From positions 22,467,688-22,531,687 of the forward strand of contig NC_063264.1 of NCBI RefSeq assembly GCF_019578655.1: DNA of 64,000 nt. Reading direction: 5' to 3'. This document shows positions 10,740 through 20,648 of this stretch, in pieces; position 1 is the first letter of the stretch, and every line of letters starts with the position of its first letter. A model generated the notes under the pieces. The model saw only the letters and a list, made by a program, of their open reading frames with translations. It ran no database searches and was not told the DNA's origin. Source of the stretch: Ricinus communis (Eukaryota > Streptophyta > Magnoliopsida > Malpighiales > Euphorbiaceae). The position numbers and the translations under genes were made by a program.

Positions 10740-11699
10740 TTTGGATGGTTTGTCAAACCCCTTCTTTGGCTCGCACTCTTCTAGATATTGAATTATGATT
10801 CTACTGCATAAAGGTTTAGATTCCTTGCAATCCTCGTGGATTACCCGCTCGAGTCTGCTCCTTGATGCTTTAAATATCTTTAACTCTATATTTGAAATGC
10901 AATTGGCAAAATGACTTTAGTCGTTGAACATTAGAAAGGCACATGAATCTATCCCAATATGAAGTTCTCTTCCATGCTTTATTGGTTGTCGACAACTGAC
11001 TCGAAGTCATCCCATTCAATAGCAATAATTTATTCCTCAAGTGTATCCATATGAGTAGGCCTGGAGTAGAATACCTTAAAGTCATACTTGCCGAATGGTT
11101 GACCAAGAAATCCTCAACAACATTCTTTCGTGTCCTCGTAAGTGGTTATGGAAACTTCTTATGCCGCACTATCTGCCACTTTGTGCTGGGTTCAACCAAT
11201 GGTGCAATGATGAACCTAGGTTGTTCCTTTGTGTCCTCCTCTTTGATTGGTGAGAAATCTGCTTCCGCTTTGGTTTCTGAGTCTGCTTCATATCTTGCTT
11301 AACTTGAATCACCAATTTCTTAGGCATCCATCTTTTGTAAAGTATTCTTAGAATTAGGTTCCTTAGATTTAGGTGAATCCTTAACAATTGAATTCCTCAC
11401 CTTAATCCACTTCCTGCCTTTTTCATTAGGGATTGATCTTAAATCAATAGTAGTAAAAGTAATAGAAGCCACAAGCAAGAATGGATCCTCATCTATCAGC
11501 ATGGATTCTTTCTTCTTCGAGAATTTGAGCACTCCTTAGTTAATCATGTCTTATATCATTTTTCTAAAACTCCAACAAGCATTAGTGGGATGATTTCGCG
11601 AGTCATGATACTTGTAATACTCCTTACCTTGCATCTTTTCCTTAGTCAGGATTTTGTAATTAGCAAGAACAGTGATGAACTTCTCCTTCAAGAGGAAGT
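10740..11699 (-). pseudogene. Ty3-gypsy-type gag-pol fragment
   Basis: From 11698 downwards the minus strand reads, in one frame, YYKYHDSRNHPTNACW followed after one stop by GVLKFSKKKESMLIDEDPF (frame 11532-11320). This is a conserved plant gypsy gag/pol junction block in which a Cys/His cluster precedes 'GVLKFPEKKEAM'. Here the first Cys is Tyr. Further pieces in shifted frames (about 11300-10870) include KKFPKPLTRTRKN and lead toward KGFDKPSKRM near 10760. Several frameshifts separate them. The fragment is cut on its upstream side by the Athila-type 5' LTR at 11700, so the Athila element inserted into this older one. The plus-strand frame 11051-11302 is a shadow. Confidence 0.55.
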
Positions 11700-13111
11700 T
11701 GATAGATCATAAATAGTTATACTTATTATTTTTAATTCCCTTATATTTTAATTGGATATTGTGCTTAATTGTGGAAATTATGTTTGTTCTGATTTAGGTG
11801 GTGAAATATCAAGGATTGAGTGGAACTCAGCTCAAAGACATCTTTTAAAGCATCACTTATCAAAAATCAAGTCTTTTGAGGAAGAGTAAAAATTTATGCA
11901 GAAGGTCATTTTCAACAAGGTGTGACCATGTCCTACAATCTGTGAGCTGCTAGAATCTGTTGAAGAGAATTTTAAATCTTTAATTAAATTTGTGGTGGAC
12001 CCACTTTTACGTTATTTCCTTTATTTGGAAGTGTTGGATAAGGAAAACTGTCTCCTATATTATTTAAGATTTTATTTATTTAGATTCCCCTTTATCTTAG
12101 CCTTCCTTATGGGATTAAGATTATATAGAAAGTCTGTTTCTTTTTTGATAGGGATTATCTTATTAGGATTTAGATTTGAGTTCCGATATAAGGAGGCTAG
12201 TTTTTCAAAAGGGGGGGGAGACATAGCTTTGATATACTATTATTTTTCTTCTTCTATTCCCTACAACTCTTGTGAATTTTTACTCCACCATGTGTGATTA
12301 AGCTTTTAATTTCTGATTCAAGAGTAAATAAATTTCAATAGTGATTTTGTGAGGTTTTGTGCTTAAATAGAATTTCTTTTTTAATTCAAGTATTCTTTAT
12401 TTCTTATTTTTATTGTTTATGAATTTTTTATATTGATTGAACTGACGACTCAACTTGATATTGATTTTTCTATTGTTATCCTTGAGTTTATGATCCGTAA
12501 TTGTCATGAACGATTGATACAAGCAGCAAGGAGCTGGCTCATGTGTGTGTGATTGCAGCCTTTCCGAATTATATAGGGAAATAAAGGAACAAGATTAATT
12601 CAATTACAACTATCTCGAATAATTAATGTTGGTTTATTCATTCTCATTATTCTTAATGTTATCACTTAGTTGATATGGAATGCTATAGTTGATATGGAAT
12701 GCTACCGTACCCAGTTTACTAATAGTAAGTTTTGATTTGGATGCTGTGTTTGAGTCAATTATATTAGGAGAATTTACACTTGTTGCAGTTTTTCGGTATA
12801 AATAAAATAAGTACTTGAATAGAAAAATTCATATTTAAGCCTATAATTAGAATTACAATTGGATGGAATTTGCACTCTTAAATTGAAAGTTTGATAAGAT
12901 TGATTTTATATTTACTTTAATATTTAGCTGTTATTATTTTCTTGTTTATTTATAATTTTAGTTCAATCATTCAAAACCCCCTATTTTTGTTATTTAACTT
13001 TAAGAAGCTATTCACATTAGTTCCCTTGGGATTCGACCTGGTTTCACTATTTCTACAAGTTAGTTAAGAAAAATTAGTAATTTATTTTGAAGGGCTTCGA
13101 CAACTCGTTCA
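11700..13111 (+). repeat. 5' LTR of the Athila-type element
   Basis: It starts TGATAGATCATAAATAG at 11700 and ends ...CTCGTTCA at 13111, five bases before the primer site, giving about 1.41 kb with TG...CA ends. The first 142 bp are repeated at 20507-20648. The frame at 11992-12297 inside it is not supported as a gene. Confidence 0.75.
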
Positions 13112-13116
13112 AAATT

Positions 13117-13134
13117 TGGCTTCGTCGCTGGGGA
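13117..13134 (+). other. tRNA-Asp-like primer-binding site (mutated)
   Basis: TGGCTTCGTCGCTGGGGA matches TGGCGCCGTTGCCGGGGA, the site complementary to the 3' end of plant tRNA-Asp used by Athila and Tat elements, at 14 of 18 positions. Three of the four changes are C/T differences and the fourth is G to T. Confidence 0.65.
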
Positions 13135-13170
13135 GCTATTTCAGTTTCTTATTATTTAATTTATTTATTT

Positions 13171-14735
13171 ATGACTCATTCTTCTAAAGCTAGTGATTTG
13201 TAGTATAACTCTGAAATTGAGAAGACAGTGCGTCGATTAAGAAGGGAGACTAGGCAAAGAAAAAGTCGCCCCATAGAGGAATTGGAGATAGATTTGGCTA
13301 TTCGTGACACATCTATTTTTCAAGAAGTTGCAGAAAATATGGCAAACAAAACTCTCAAAGAGCTAGCCGCAGCAGATTTGAATCAACAACCTTTATGCAT
13401 TACATTTCCTAATATTACAGTTGATTTTGAACTAAAATTTGGCTTAATTTACTTACTCCTTTCTTTCCATAGATGTGCAGGTGAAGATCCTCATAAACAC
13501 TTGAAAGAATTCCATATTGTATGCTCCGGAATGAAGCCACATGATGTGATCGAAGAGCAAATAAATCTTAGAGCTTTTCCCTTTTCTTTAAAGGATAAAG
13601 CAAAAGATTGACTCTATTATCTACCCTCCAGTTCAATAACAACATGGAATGAGATGAAAAGATTGTTCTTATCCCTGAAACAAAGAGTTGCCAACATCAG
13701 AAAAGAAATTTCTGGCATAACACAGTTCATTGGAGAAATATTGTATGAGTATTGGGAGAAGTCCAAGCAATTGTGTGCTAGTTGCCCCCATCACCAAATT
13801 TATGATCACCTCTTAATCTAATACTTCTATGAATGATTGTTGCCAATGGATAGGAGTATGATTGATGCAGCAAGTGGTGGAGCTTTAGTAGACAAGGCAC
13901 CTGAAGAAGCCAAGCAATTGATTTCAACATGGCTGAAAATTCTCAGAAATTTGGTACAAGAGCTGATGGAGCTACTAGGTGAGTTAATGAGGTAAGCACT
14001 AAAAATCTTGAAAATCAAATTTCTGATTTCACTGCTTTGGTTCGTCAAATGGCTGTAGTGCAATTGCAAATGGCAAAAGTTTGTGGAATATGCTCAGTTC
14101 AAGGACATCCCACTGATATGTGCCCTATATTGCAACAAGACTCGATGCAATAGGCCAATGGTTTAGGCGGGTTTACTGGTCAACCTCAAAGGAAGTATGA
14201 TCCCTATTCCAATCAATATAATCATGGATGAAGAGATCACCTGAATTTGAGCTATAGAAACCAAGGAGGACAACAAAAGTATTCTTCCTAGAATTTCATT
14301 AGACCATCTCAAGTTCTCCGAAAACCTCAAGCTTCAAATTCAAGTATGTCTTTGGAAGATACTATTAAAAATCTTGCTAACAGTGCTATTGAATTTCAAT
14401 AAGAAATAAGGTCAAGCATTCAAAATTTAGGCAATCAAATTACTTAATTGGCTAGGTCGATTAGTAAATTGGAGGTTCAAAATTCTGAAACTTCACAACC
14501 AAAGATAAATCTAAAGGATAATGTTAGTGCAATTACACTAAGAAGTGGAAAGGAGATTCTTTCAGGGTCAATTCTACTTAAGGAAAGTGAACCGAGCAAG
14601 GAAAAGGAAGAAGAAGCTTCCTCTAAAGCATCACATAGGGTAAAATTCGATCCTCCTCTATCTCTCTCATCTCACACTCCATTACCTCCTTTTCCTAGCA
14701 GATTAGCTAAGCCAAAAGAACATGAGCAATAAAAT
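13171..14735 (+). pseudogene. Athila gag remnant
   Basis: An ATG at 13171 (MTHSSKASDL) is followed by an in-frame TAG, after which the frame reads on through IEELEIDLAIRDTSIF. The retrotransposon-gag core follows: GEDPHKHLKEFHIVCSGMKP, then EEQINLRAFPFSLKDKAKD, a TGA where Trp is expected, and LYYLPSSSITTWNEMKRLFL. The zinc knuckle CGICSVQGHPTDMC (CX2CX4HX4C) is at 14082-14123. The C-terminal part (14448-14732) has the SAITLRSGKEI motif seen in Athila gag, then a Glu/Ser/Pro-rich linker. Several in-frame TAG/TAA codons stand where CAG, CAA or TGG would be expected, which suggests decay by C-to-T change. Gag assembles the particle and binds RNA. The copy is dead. Confidence 0.8.
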
Positions 14736-14741
14736 GAGATC

Positions 14742-15440
14742 TTGGATACATTTAGGAAGGTGGAGATAAATATCCCATTTTTAGATGCTGTCAAGCAAAT
14801 TTCTAAATATGCAAAGTTCTTGAAGGAATTGTGCACAAACAAAAGGAAGATGAAGGAAAATGAGAAAGTGGTGGTAAGTAAAAATGTGTCGGCTATCTTG
14901 CAAAAGAATATGCCAGAAAAATGCAAGGATCCAGGTATGTTTTTATTACCTTGTGTTATTGGTAATACGAAAATTGAGCGTGCCATGCTAGATTTAGGAA
15001 CTTCCATTAATGTCATGCCATTTTCTGTATATCAAGAGTTGAAACTAAATGACTTGCAAAAGACTGGTGTAGTGGTTCAATTAGCTTATCGTTCTTATAT
15101 TCATCCCCTTGGAGTTGTTGAAGATGTTTTGGTGCAGGTTAATGAGCTCATATTATCTGTCGACTTTTACATTTTAGAAATGGATGGTAATTCCTCATCA
15201 AAATCAGCTCCGATTTTGTGAGGACGACCATTCATGAAAACAGCTAAGACAAAGATTAATGTAGATGAGGGTACACTATCCGTAGATTTTGATGGAGAGA
15301 TTATTAAATTTAATATTTTTGATGCAATTAAATATCCTAATGAAGTAAATTCTCTTAGTCATATTGATGTGATTAATTTAATTATACAGGATGTATTTGC
15401 AAAAAAAAGTGTTAGTGATGAGCAAGAATTATATGTATAA
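14742..15440 (+). pseudogene. Athila aspartic protease remnant
   Basis: The frame 14742-15221 contains FLLPCVIGNTKIERAMLDLG then TSINVMPFSVYQEL. The active site is DLGTS at 14991-15005, a usual Athila/Tat variant of the D-S/T-G triad. It is followed by a flap-like segment (YIHPLGVVEDVLVQVNELIL) and, after one TGA, GRPFMKTAKTKINVDEGTLS, the second conserved block (15228-15290). Catalytic residues look intact, but a stop separates the two blocks. The enzyme would cut the Gag-Pol polyprotein. The minus-strand frame 14672-15016 is a shadow. Confidence 0.8.
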
Positions 15441-15577
15441 TCTAATTTAGAAGGAATTAATTAGGAGATTGGTGTAGAAGAATTATTTTCAACAACATTA
15501 TCTGAACTAATAAATTCCAATGCTGAAATTTCTAATACAATAACAAGATATTACCTTCAATTGTGTAGGTATCAAAA

Positions 15578-16624
15578 TTGGAGCTAAAAGCTTTATCAGA
15601 TCACCTAAAATACGTGTATTTAGGTGATGGTGAAACATTGCCTATCATCATCCCAAAAGGACTAACAATGAAACAAGACGAAAGGTTAATTAAAGCCTTG
15701 AGGGAGTACAAGGTTGTAATTGGTTGGACTTTGACTGTCATAAAAGGCATTAGTCCATCAATTTGCATGCACAGGATTTTACTTGTGGATGATGCTAAAC
15801 CATCAAGGGAACCACAAAGGAGGTTGAATCCAACTATGAAAGAAGTTATCATGAAAGAGATACTCAAGTTGTTGGATGCAGGTATAATCTACCCAATCTC
15901 AAATAGTGAATGGGAAAGTCCGATTCATGTTATCCTAAAGAAAACTGGAATAACTGTGGTAAGGAATTGGAATAATGAAGTTGTACCAATGTGTGTGCAA
16001 AATGGTTGGAGATTGTGTATAGATTTTAGGAAGCTTAAAAGTGACTAGAAAAGATCATTTTCCCTTACCTTTCATTGACCAAATGTTAGAAAGATTGGTT
16101 GGTAAATCCTTCTTTTGTTTTCTTGATGGCTTTTCAGGATTTTATCAAGTTCCTATTGCACAAGAAGATTAGGAAAACACAACATTCACTTGTCCTTTCG
16201 GAACCTATGCTTATACGCGAATGCCTTTTAGCCTCTGTAATGCCCCAGGTGCATCTCATGAGTATTTTTTCTGAATTTATTGAGAAATGCATTGAAGTAT
16301 TTATGGATGACTTTACTGTGTCTGGGGATTCATTTGATGAATGCTTAGATAATTTAACCAAAGTTTTGAAAAGATGCATAGAGACTAACTTGGTTTTAAA
16401 TTATGAAAAGTATCATTTTTATAGCTAACCCAGGCATTATATTAGTGCATGTGGTCTCTTCCAAGGGTATAGAGGTTGATAAGGCAAAAGTGGACATAAT
16501 TACAAACTTACTATTCCCTACCAATATTAGGGAAATGCGTTCTTTTCTTGGACATGCAGGGTATTATCACAGGTTTATCAAGGATTTCTCCAAGATTGCT
16601 TTGCCATTAATAAATTTACTATAA
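15578..16624 (+). pseudogene. Athila reverse transcriptase remnant
   Basis: The first open stretch (15578-16048) has GETLPIIIPKGLT, DDAKPSREPQRRLNP, LDAGIIYPISNSEWESPIH and NGWRLCIDFRKL, the RT entry and first fingers blocks. A frameshift and stop follow in the block around 16050-16250. The catalytic box reads FMDD at 16300-16311 (EVFMDDFTVSGDSFDECLDN), so both aspartates are kept. The next frame (16403-16624) has EVDKAKVDIITNL and EMRSFLGHAGYYHRFIKDFS, the thumb/connection block. The domain is full length in content but split over three frames. It would make cDNA from the element RNA. Confidence 0.85.
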
Positions 16625-17095
16625 AAGGAAGTTCAATTCGAGTTTGGGAAAGAATGCAGAGAGGCGTTTGATAAGCTCAAGGATTTATTGATAAGCGCAC
16701 CTATTATTTAACCACCTCAATATGATTTACCTTTTGAAATCATGTGCGATTTAAACAATTATGCAGTGGGAGCGGTTCTAGGCCAATGGATTGAGAAGAA
16801 AAGTCATGTCATCTATTATGCTTCTAGGACCTTAAATTCTACCCAATGCAATTATTCCATTACAGAAAAGGAGCTTTTGTCAATTATTTTTGCCTTGGAT
16901 AAATTTCGATCTTATGTGCTTATCTCTAAAGTTATTGTGTATTCTGATCATGCAGCTTTGAAGTATCTTTTGGCAAAAAAAGAATCAAAACCAAGACTAA
17001 TTCGATGGATTTTGCTTCTTCAAGAGTTTAACTTGAAATCAAAGACAGAAAAGGAGTGGAGAATTCTGTTGCAGACCACTTGAGTAGGTTGATAA
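16625..17095 (+). pseudogene. Athila RNase H remnant
   Basis: It contains [19 protein letters not shown] (first catalytic Asp in MCD), then [38 protein letters not shown] (catalytic Glu) and [20 protein letters not shown] (second Asp), ending near [12 protein letters not shown] in a shifted frame. This is the standard gypsy RNase H order. A TAA interrupts the linker from RT near 16620 and a second lies near 16709. The frame ends early at 17083 by frameshift. The enzyme would remove the RNA strand of the RNA-DNA hybrid. Confidence 0.8.
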
Positions 17096-18450
17096 AGGAA
17101 GAAGATGATCTACCTTTCAATGACAACTTTCTAGATGAGCATTTGTTCCAACTCAAAGGTATGATTCCTTTATACAGCCATGGTCAATTATTTAGTCACA
17201 GAAAATCTACATCATTGTCTCAGTAAGTCTAGGAAAGCAAAGATAAAAAGTGAGTCTAAGTATTATGTTTGGGATGAGCCTTTCTTATGGAAATTTTATT
17301 CCAATCAAGTGATTAGGAGATGTGTGCCTGAGAATAAATTTCAATCTATTTTAGCCTTTTGCCATGGTTATGCATGTGGAGGATACTTTGGACCTAGACA
17401 GACCGCTAGAAAAATCTTAGATAGTGGTTTGTATTGGGAAACTTTGTTTAAAGATGCATATCAATTTTGCAAGAGTTGTGAGAGATGCCAAAGGGTAGGA
17501 GCACTAACTCGCAAGAATGAAATGTCTCAAGTTCTAATTCTTATTTGTGAAATATTTGATATATGGGGTAATGATTTTATGGGTCCTTTACCCTCTTCTT
17601 GTGGTTTTTCATATATACTTTTGGCGGTGGATTATGAATCAAAATGGATGGAAGCTAAAGCCACCAAAACTGATGACTCTCAAGCTGTTGTAGGTTTTAT
17701 CAAGGCTAACATCTTTAATAGGTTTGGGATTCTAAGAGCAATTATCAGTGATTAAGGAACTCATTTTTATAATAGATCGGTTGCAGCTTTGATGAAAAAG
17801 TATGGAGTGAATCACAAAGTAGCCACCGCATATCATCCTCAAATCAATAGACGAGTTGAAGTTTCTAAAAAAGAAGTTAAATCCATCTTGGAGAAAACGG
17901 TGACTCTAGGAAGAAAGGATTGGAGCCTTCATTTAGATGACGCTCTTTATGCTTACCGCACGGCTTACAAAACTCCTATAAAAATGTCCCCTTATCAGTT
18001 AGTTTTTGGTAAAGCACGTCATTTGCCAGAAGAGATCGAGCATAAAGCCTATTGGGCAGTTCGGTACTGCAATATGGACATAGACAAAGCTGGGATGTCA
18101 AGACTACTGCAATTATAAGAATTGGAGGAGTTCTGATTGGATACTTATAAGAATTCGAGAATTTACAAAGAGAAATCCAAGTTATTCCATGATAACATAC
18201 TTATTAGGCAACAATTTGAGATTGGTAAAAAAGTGCTGTTATATAATTCTCGATTGAAGCTTATGCCTGGTAAGTTTCGTTCTCGACGTTAATAATATGT
18301 TTCCCTATGGTGCATTGGAAATTAAAAGTTTGGATTCGAATAAAATCTTCAAAGTGAATGGTCATAGATTGAAGATTTTCCATGAGGATGAAATTGCTCC
18401 ATGTCTCATTAGTTTTTCTTTGGATCACTCTACTTATTTTGATGACTGAA
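17095..18450 (+). pseudogene. Athila integrase remnant
   Basis: The zinc-binding N-terminus includes CHGYACGGYFG (second His of the HHCC set is Tyr, codon 17384-17386) and CKSCERC. The catalytic core follows: IWGNDFMGPLPSS (first Asp) and RFGILRAIISD (second Asp), then a TAA at 17754-17756, then [20 protein letters not shown] (catalytic Glu). The C-terminal part continues through [20 protein letters not shown] and NSRLKLMPGKFRSR to about 18450 in several frames. The C-terminus has no chromodomain, in keeping with Athila. Stops and the lost His make it inactive. The family enzyme inserts the cDNA into the genome. Confidence 0.8.
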
Positions 18451-18465
18451 ATGTTTCATCATTCC

Positions 18466-18515
18466 GTCGAGCGACACGACATTAAACAACTGTGCTATTG
18501 GGAGGCAACCTAAAT
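18466..18515 (+). other. Conserved post-pol motif of Athila-like elements
   Basis: The segment reads GTCGAGCGACACGACATTAA followed shortly by TTGGGAGGCAACCTAAATG. From memory, a near-identical noncoding block (GTCGAGC..ACGAC.TTAAAC..., then TGGGAGGCAACCC) follows pol in many plant Athila elements. Its role is unknown. It may be a splice or transcript signal for the downstream env-like region. Confidence 0.45.
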
Positions 18516-20487
18516 GCTTTCTTTATTTTTATTTATACTTTTTATTTTCTTTCACTTAGTTTATTTTGTTTTTAGTTTTTAGTTTTTTTTAATGAAGAAG
18601 TTCAATTTTTGGGCAAGAGATTAATTTTGATAAGACGTGACCATGCCTTTTACGACTCTCCTAGATGCATCAACCAAATTTTTTTTTTTAGACGATCATT
18701 CTTATAAGGCATGACCACGCCTTATCTGAAACCACCTTCTGATTTTGTTTTAAGCAATAGCCCTTAGAAATTTGACTTCTTTACTTTATTTTCTTTAGGA
18801 TATTTTATTTATGATAAAAAAATAAAAGAAAATAAAAACATTTATTATTATTATTTTCTATTTTTTCCCACTATCCTATTTTTTTCTAATATTTTTTTTT
18901 AAATTTTTTTCATGCCTCTGATAACTGAACTGAACCAGATTTTGAAGCTCGTTTAGAAAAGGTGGAACATAAAATTTTAAAGATTGAGAAAAATCTGGAC
19001 GCCTTGATAACGCATTAGGGGGTTCTACCTCCTTACCCACCATCACCATAGACTATTCAGTCTGAGTTGCTCGCAAATCAGGGAAATTTCATATTTCTTT
19101 TTATTTCTTTTGTGAGCCATTTTCTTTTTGATACATTGATAACAATGTATAATTTAGGTGTGGGGGAGGAATTTGTTAATTACATCATTTCTTTTCTTTT
19201 TGATTTTTTTGATGCTTAGAATTAGGTATGCTTTAATTCATATGTGCTAATTTTTCTTTTGCAACCTTGAGTTGTTTTTTTAACCTAGAATACCATGTAA
19301 GTTAGGGATATATTTTTTGTTTGAGTTTTAATGCATGAAAGGGATAAGCATGATTAGTGTTTCTTTAAAATTATTTGATGGTATCTTATTAGTTTATTGA
19401 TTGAGAAATGCACAAGACTTGATGCAAATTTGAATATTCAAGTGAGCTTTTGAGCCTAAGAGCAGTTAATTATATTTTGCTCTAATTGTTTTTGTTGAGT
19501 GTTATCAAACTTAGTGTGTTTATTCTAGAACTTGCTTGTGAGTGCATATCGAGACCATATTTTTGAATTAATGCTTTAATATGATAAGGGCAATTAGGAT
19601 TAACCAATTCTTAGACTCTTAAAAGACCTACCTTGTTGATTTTCCTTTTAGTTAGCCACTTTGAGCCTATTTTTATTTTTTTCTTTTATTATTTTTAACA
19701 CATATTGTTTAGCCCAAGACCTTTCATTTGTTACCCCTATTTTTCTACCCTTGTCAAGATAAGAGGGAAAGTGTTGCGTTATGCTAAAAAAAAGAAACAG
19801 AATAATGCCAAAAAAAAGACAAAATAAAAAAGAAAAAGAAAAAAATCGAAAAATAAAAGTTGATATTTATTCTTTTCATGAAAGAGGATAATTGGAGAAG
19901 TGTTAATCAAATATGTTGAGTTAATTATTACATGTTATTTCTCCAAAGTTTTTAGTGCTAATATAAGATATGGGGATAAATTTCAAAGTTTTTATGGTGT
20001 GTTTTGTGGTTATGTGGTATAGTTATCATGTAGGTAACTAACTTTTTGTCTTGATTGTAAAACACTTTAATTTTTCCTTTTATCATATACCCTTTCCTAA
20101 GCCCCATTACAACCCTTGTAATGTCTCTTTGATTTTTGCATCTAATACATATGTAGTGGTGGAGACTTGATTCATTAGCAAGCTTATGGTAATAACATGC
20201 TATATTTTGATTATAAGAGCAAATGCACCCTAAACACTTTAAAAGTATTGAGTGAAACAATTTTAGGGTGTTAAGTCTTGTTGCATTTGATTTTGATGGA
20301 TTAGTGAGATACTTATTTTTTTATTACAAAATGTATTCTATGAGTGTTATTCTCTTGATTGTTGTTATGATTCAACTCATTGATGTATGTTTAATTTATT
20401 TGGTATTTATGGACATGGAAAGAGATGAAAAGGAAGTAGAGAGGAGAATTGGTATGTTGAATTTAGGTATGCTTGAGGACAAGCATA
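18516..20487 (+). other. Noncoding tail between integrase and 3' LTR (env position)
   Basis: About 2 kb of T-rich DNA with long T and A runs occupies the position where some Athila elements carry an envelope-like gene. I see no credible env-like frame. The 83-codon frame 20268-20519 runs into the PPT and LTR and is not supported. Short direct phrases such as 'AAGGCATGACCACGCCTTAT' (18708-18727) echo 'AAGGTGTGACCATGTCC' in the 5' LTR (11918-11934). Confidence 0.6.
19153..19175 (+). other. Internal polypurine-tract-like sequence
   Basis: TTTAGGTGTGGGGGAGGAAT is nearly the same as the terminal PPT at 20488-20506 (TTAGGTGTGGGGGAATT) but lies 1.35 kb upstream. It could be a second plus-strand priming site or a relic of an internal duplication. 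Confidence 0.5.
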
Positions 20488-20506
20488 GATTAGGTGTGGG
20501 GGAATT
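20488..20506 (+). other. Polypurine tract of the Athila-type element
   Basis: GATTAGGTGTGGGGGAATT lies immediately upstream of the 3' LTR start (TGATAGATC at 20507). Its position and purine content fit the plus-strand primer. Confidence 0.75.
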
Positions 20507-20648
20507 TGATAGATCATAAATAGTTATATTCACTTTATTCAATTTCCTTATATTTTGATTGGATATTGTCCTTAATTATGAAAATTATGTTTGTTCTGAT
20601 CTAGGTGGTGAAATATCAAGGATTGAGTGGAATTCAGCTTAAAGACAT
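20507..20648 (+). repeat. Truncated 3' LTR of the Athila-type element
   Basis: The 142 bp match 11700-11842 with about a dozen differences. Homology ends after AAAGACAT; the next bases TGACAAATATA are satellite. About 1.27 kb of LTR is missing. Confidence 0.8.

Larger units (their letters stand above)
11700..20648 (+). mobile_element. Decayed Athila-type Ty3-gypsy retrotransposon, 3' LTR truncated
   Basis: The gene order on the plus strand is 5' LTR, tRNA-Asp-like primer site, gag with CCHC knuckle, protease, RT, RNase H, integrase, about 2 kb of noncoding tail, polypurine tract, then the start of the 3' LTR. RT before integrase defines Ty3-gypsy. The protease signature, the 'DDAKPSREPQRRLNP' RT entry block and the long tail after integrase point to the Athila clade. 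All domains are recognisable but carry stops and frameshifts. The 3' LTR starts at 20507 with the same words as the 5' LTR and stops at 20648, where the 39-bp satellite begins. Confidence 0.85.

Noticed and set aside
13827..16379. Minus-strand frames over the Athila gag, protease and RT (13827-14069, 14672-15016, 15601-15867, 16134-16379)
   Set aside because: They are shadows of the plus-strand domains, with no motifs of their own.
20268..20519. 83-codon frame as an envelope-like gene of the Athila element
   Set aside because: It overlaps the polypurine tract and LTR start and shows no signal or fusion features beyond chance hydrophobic residues.
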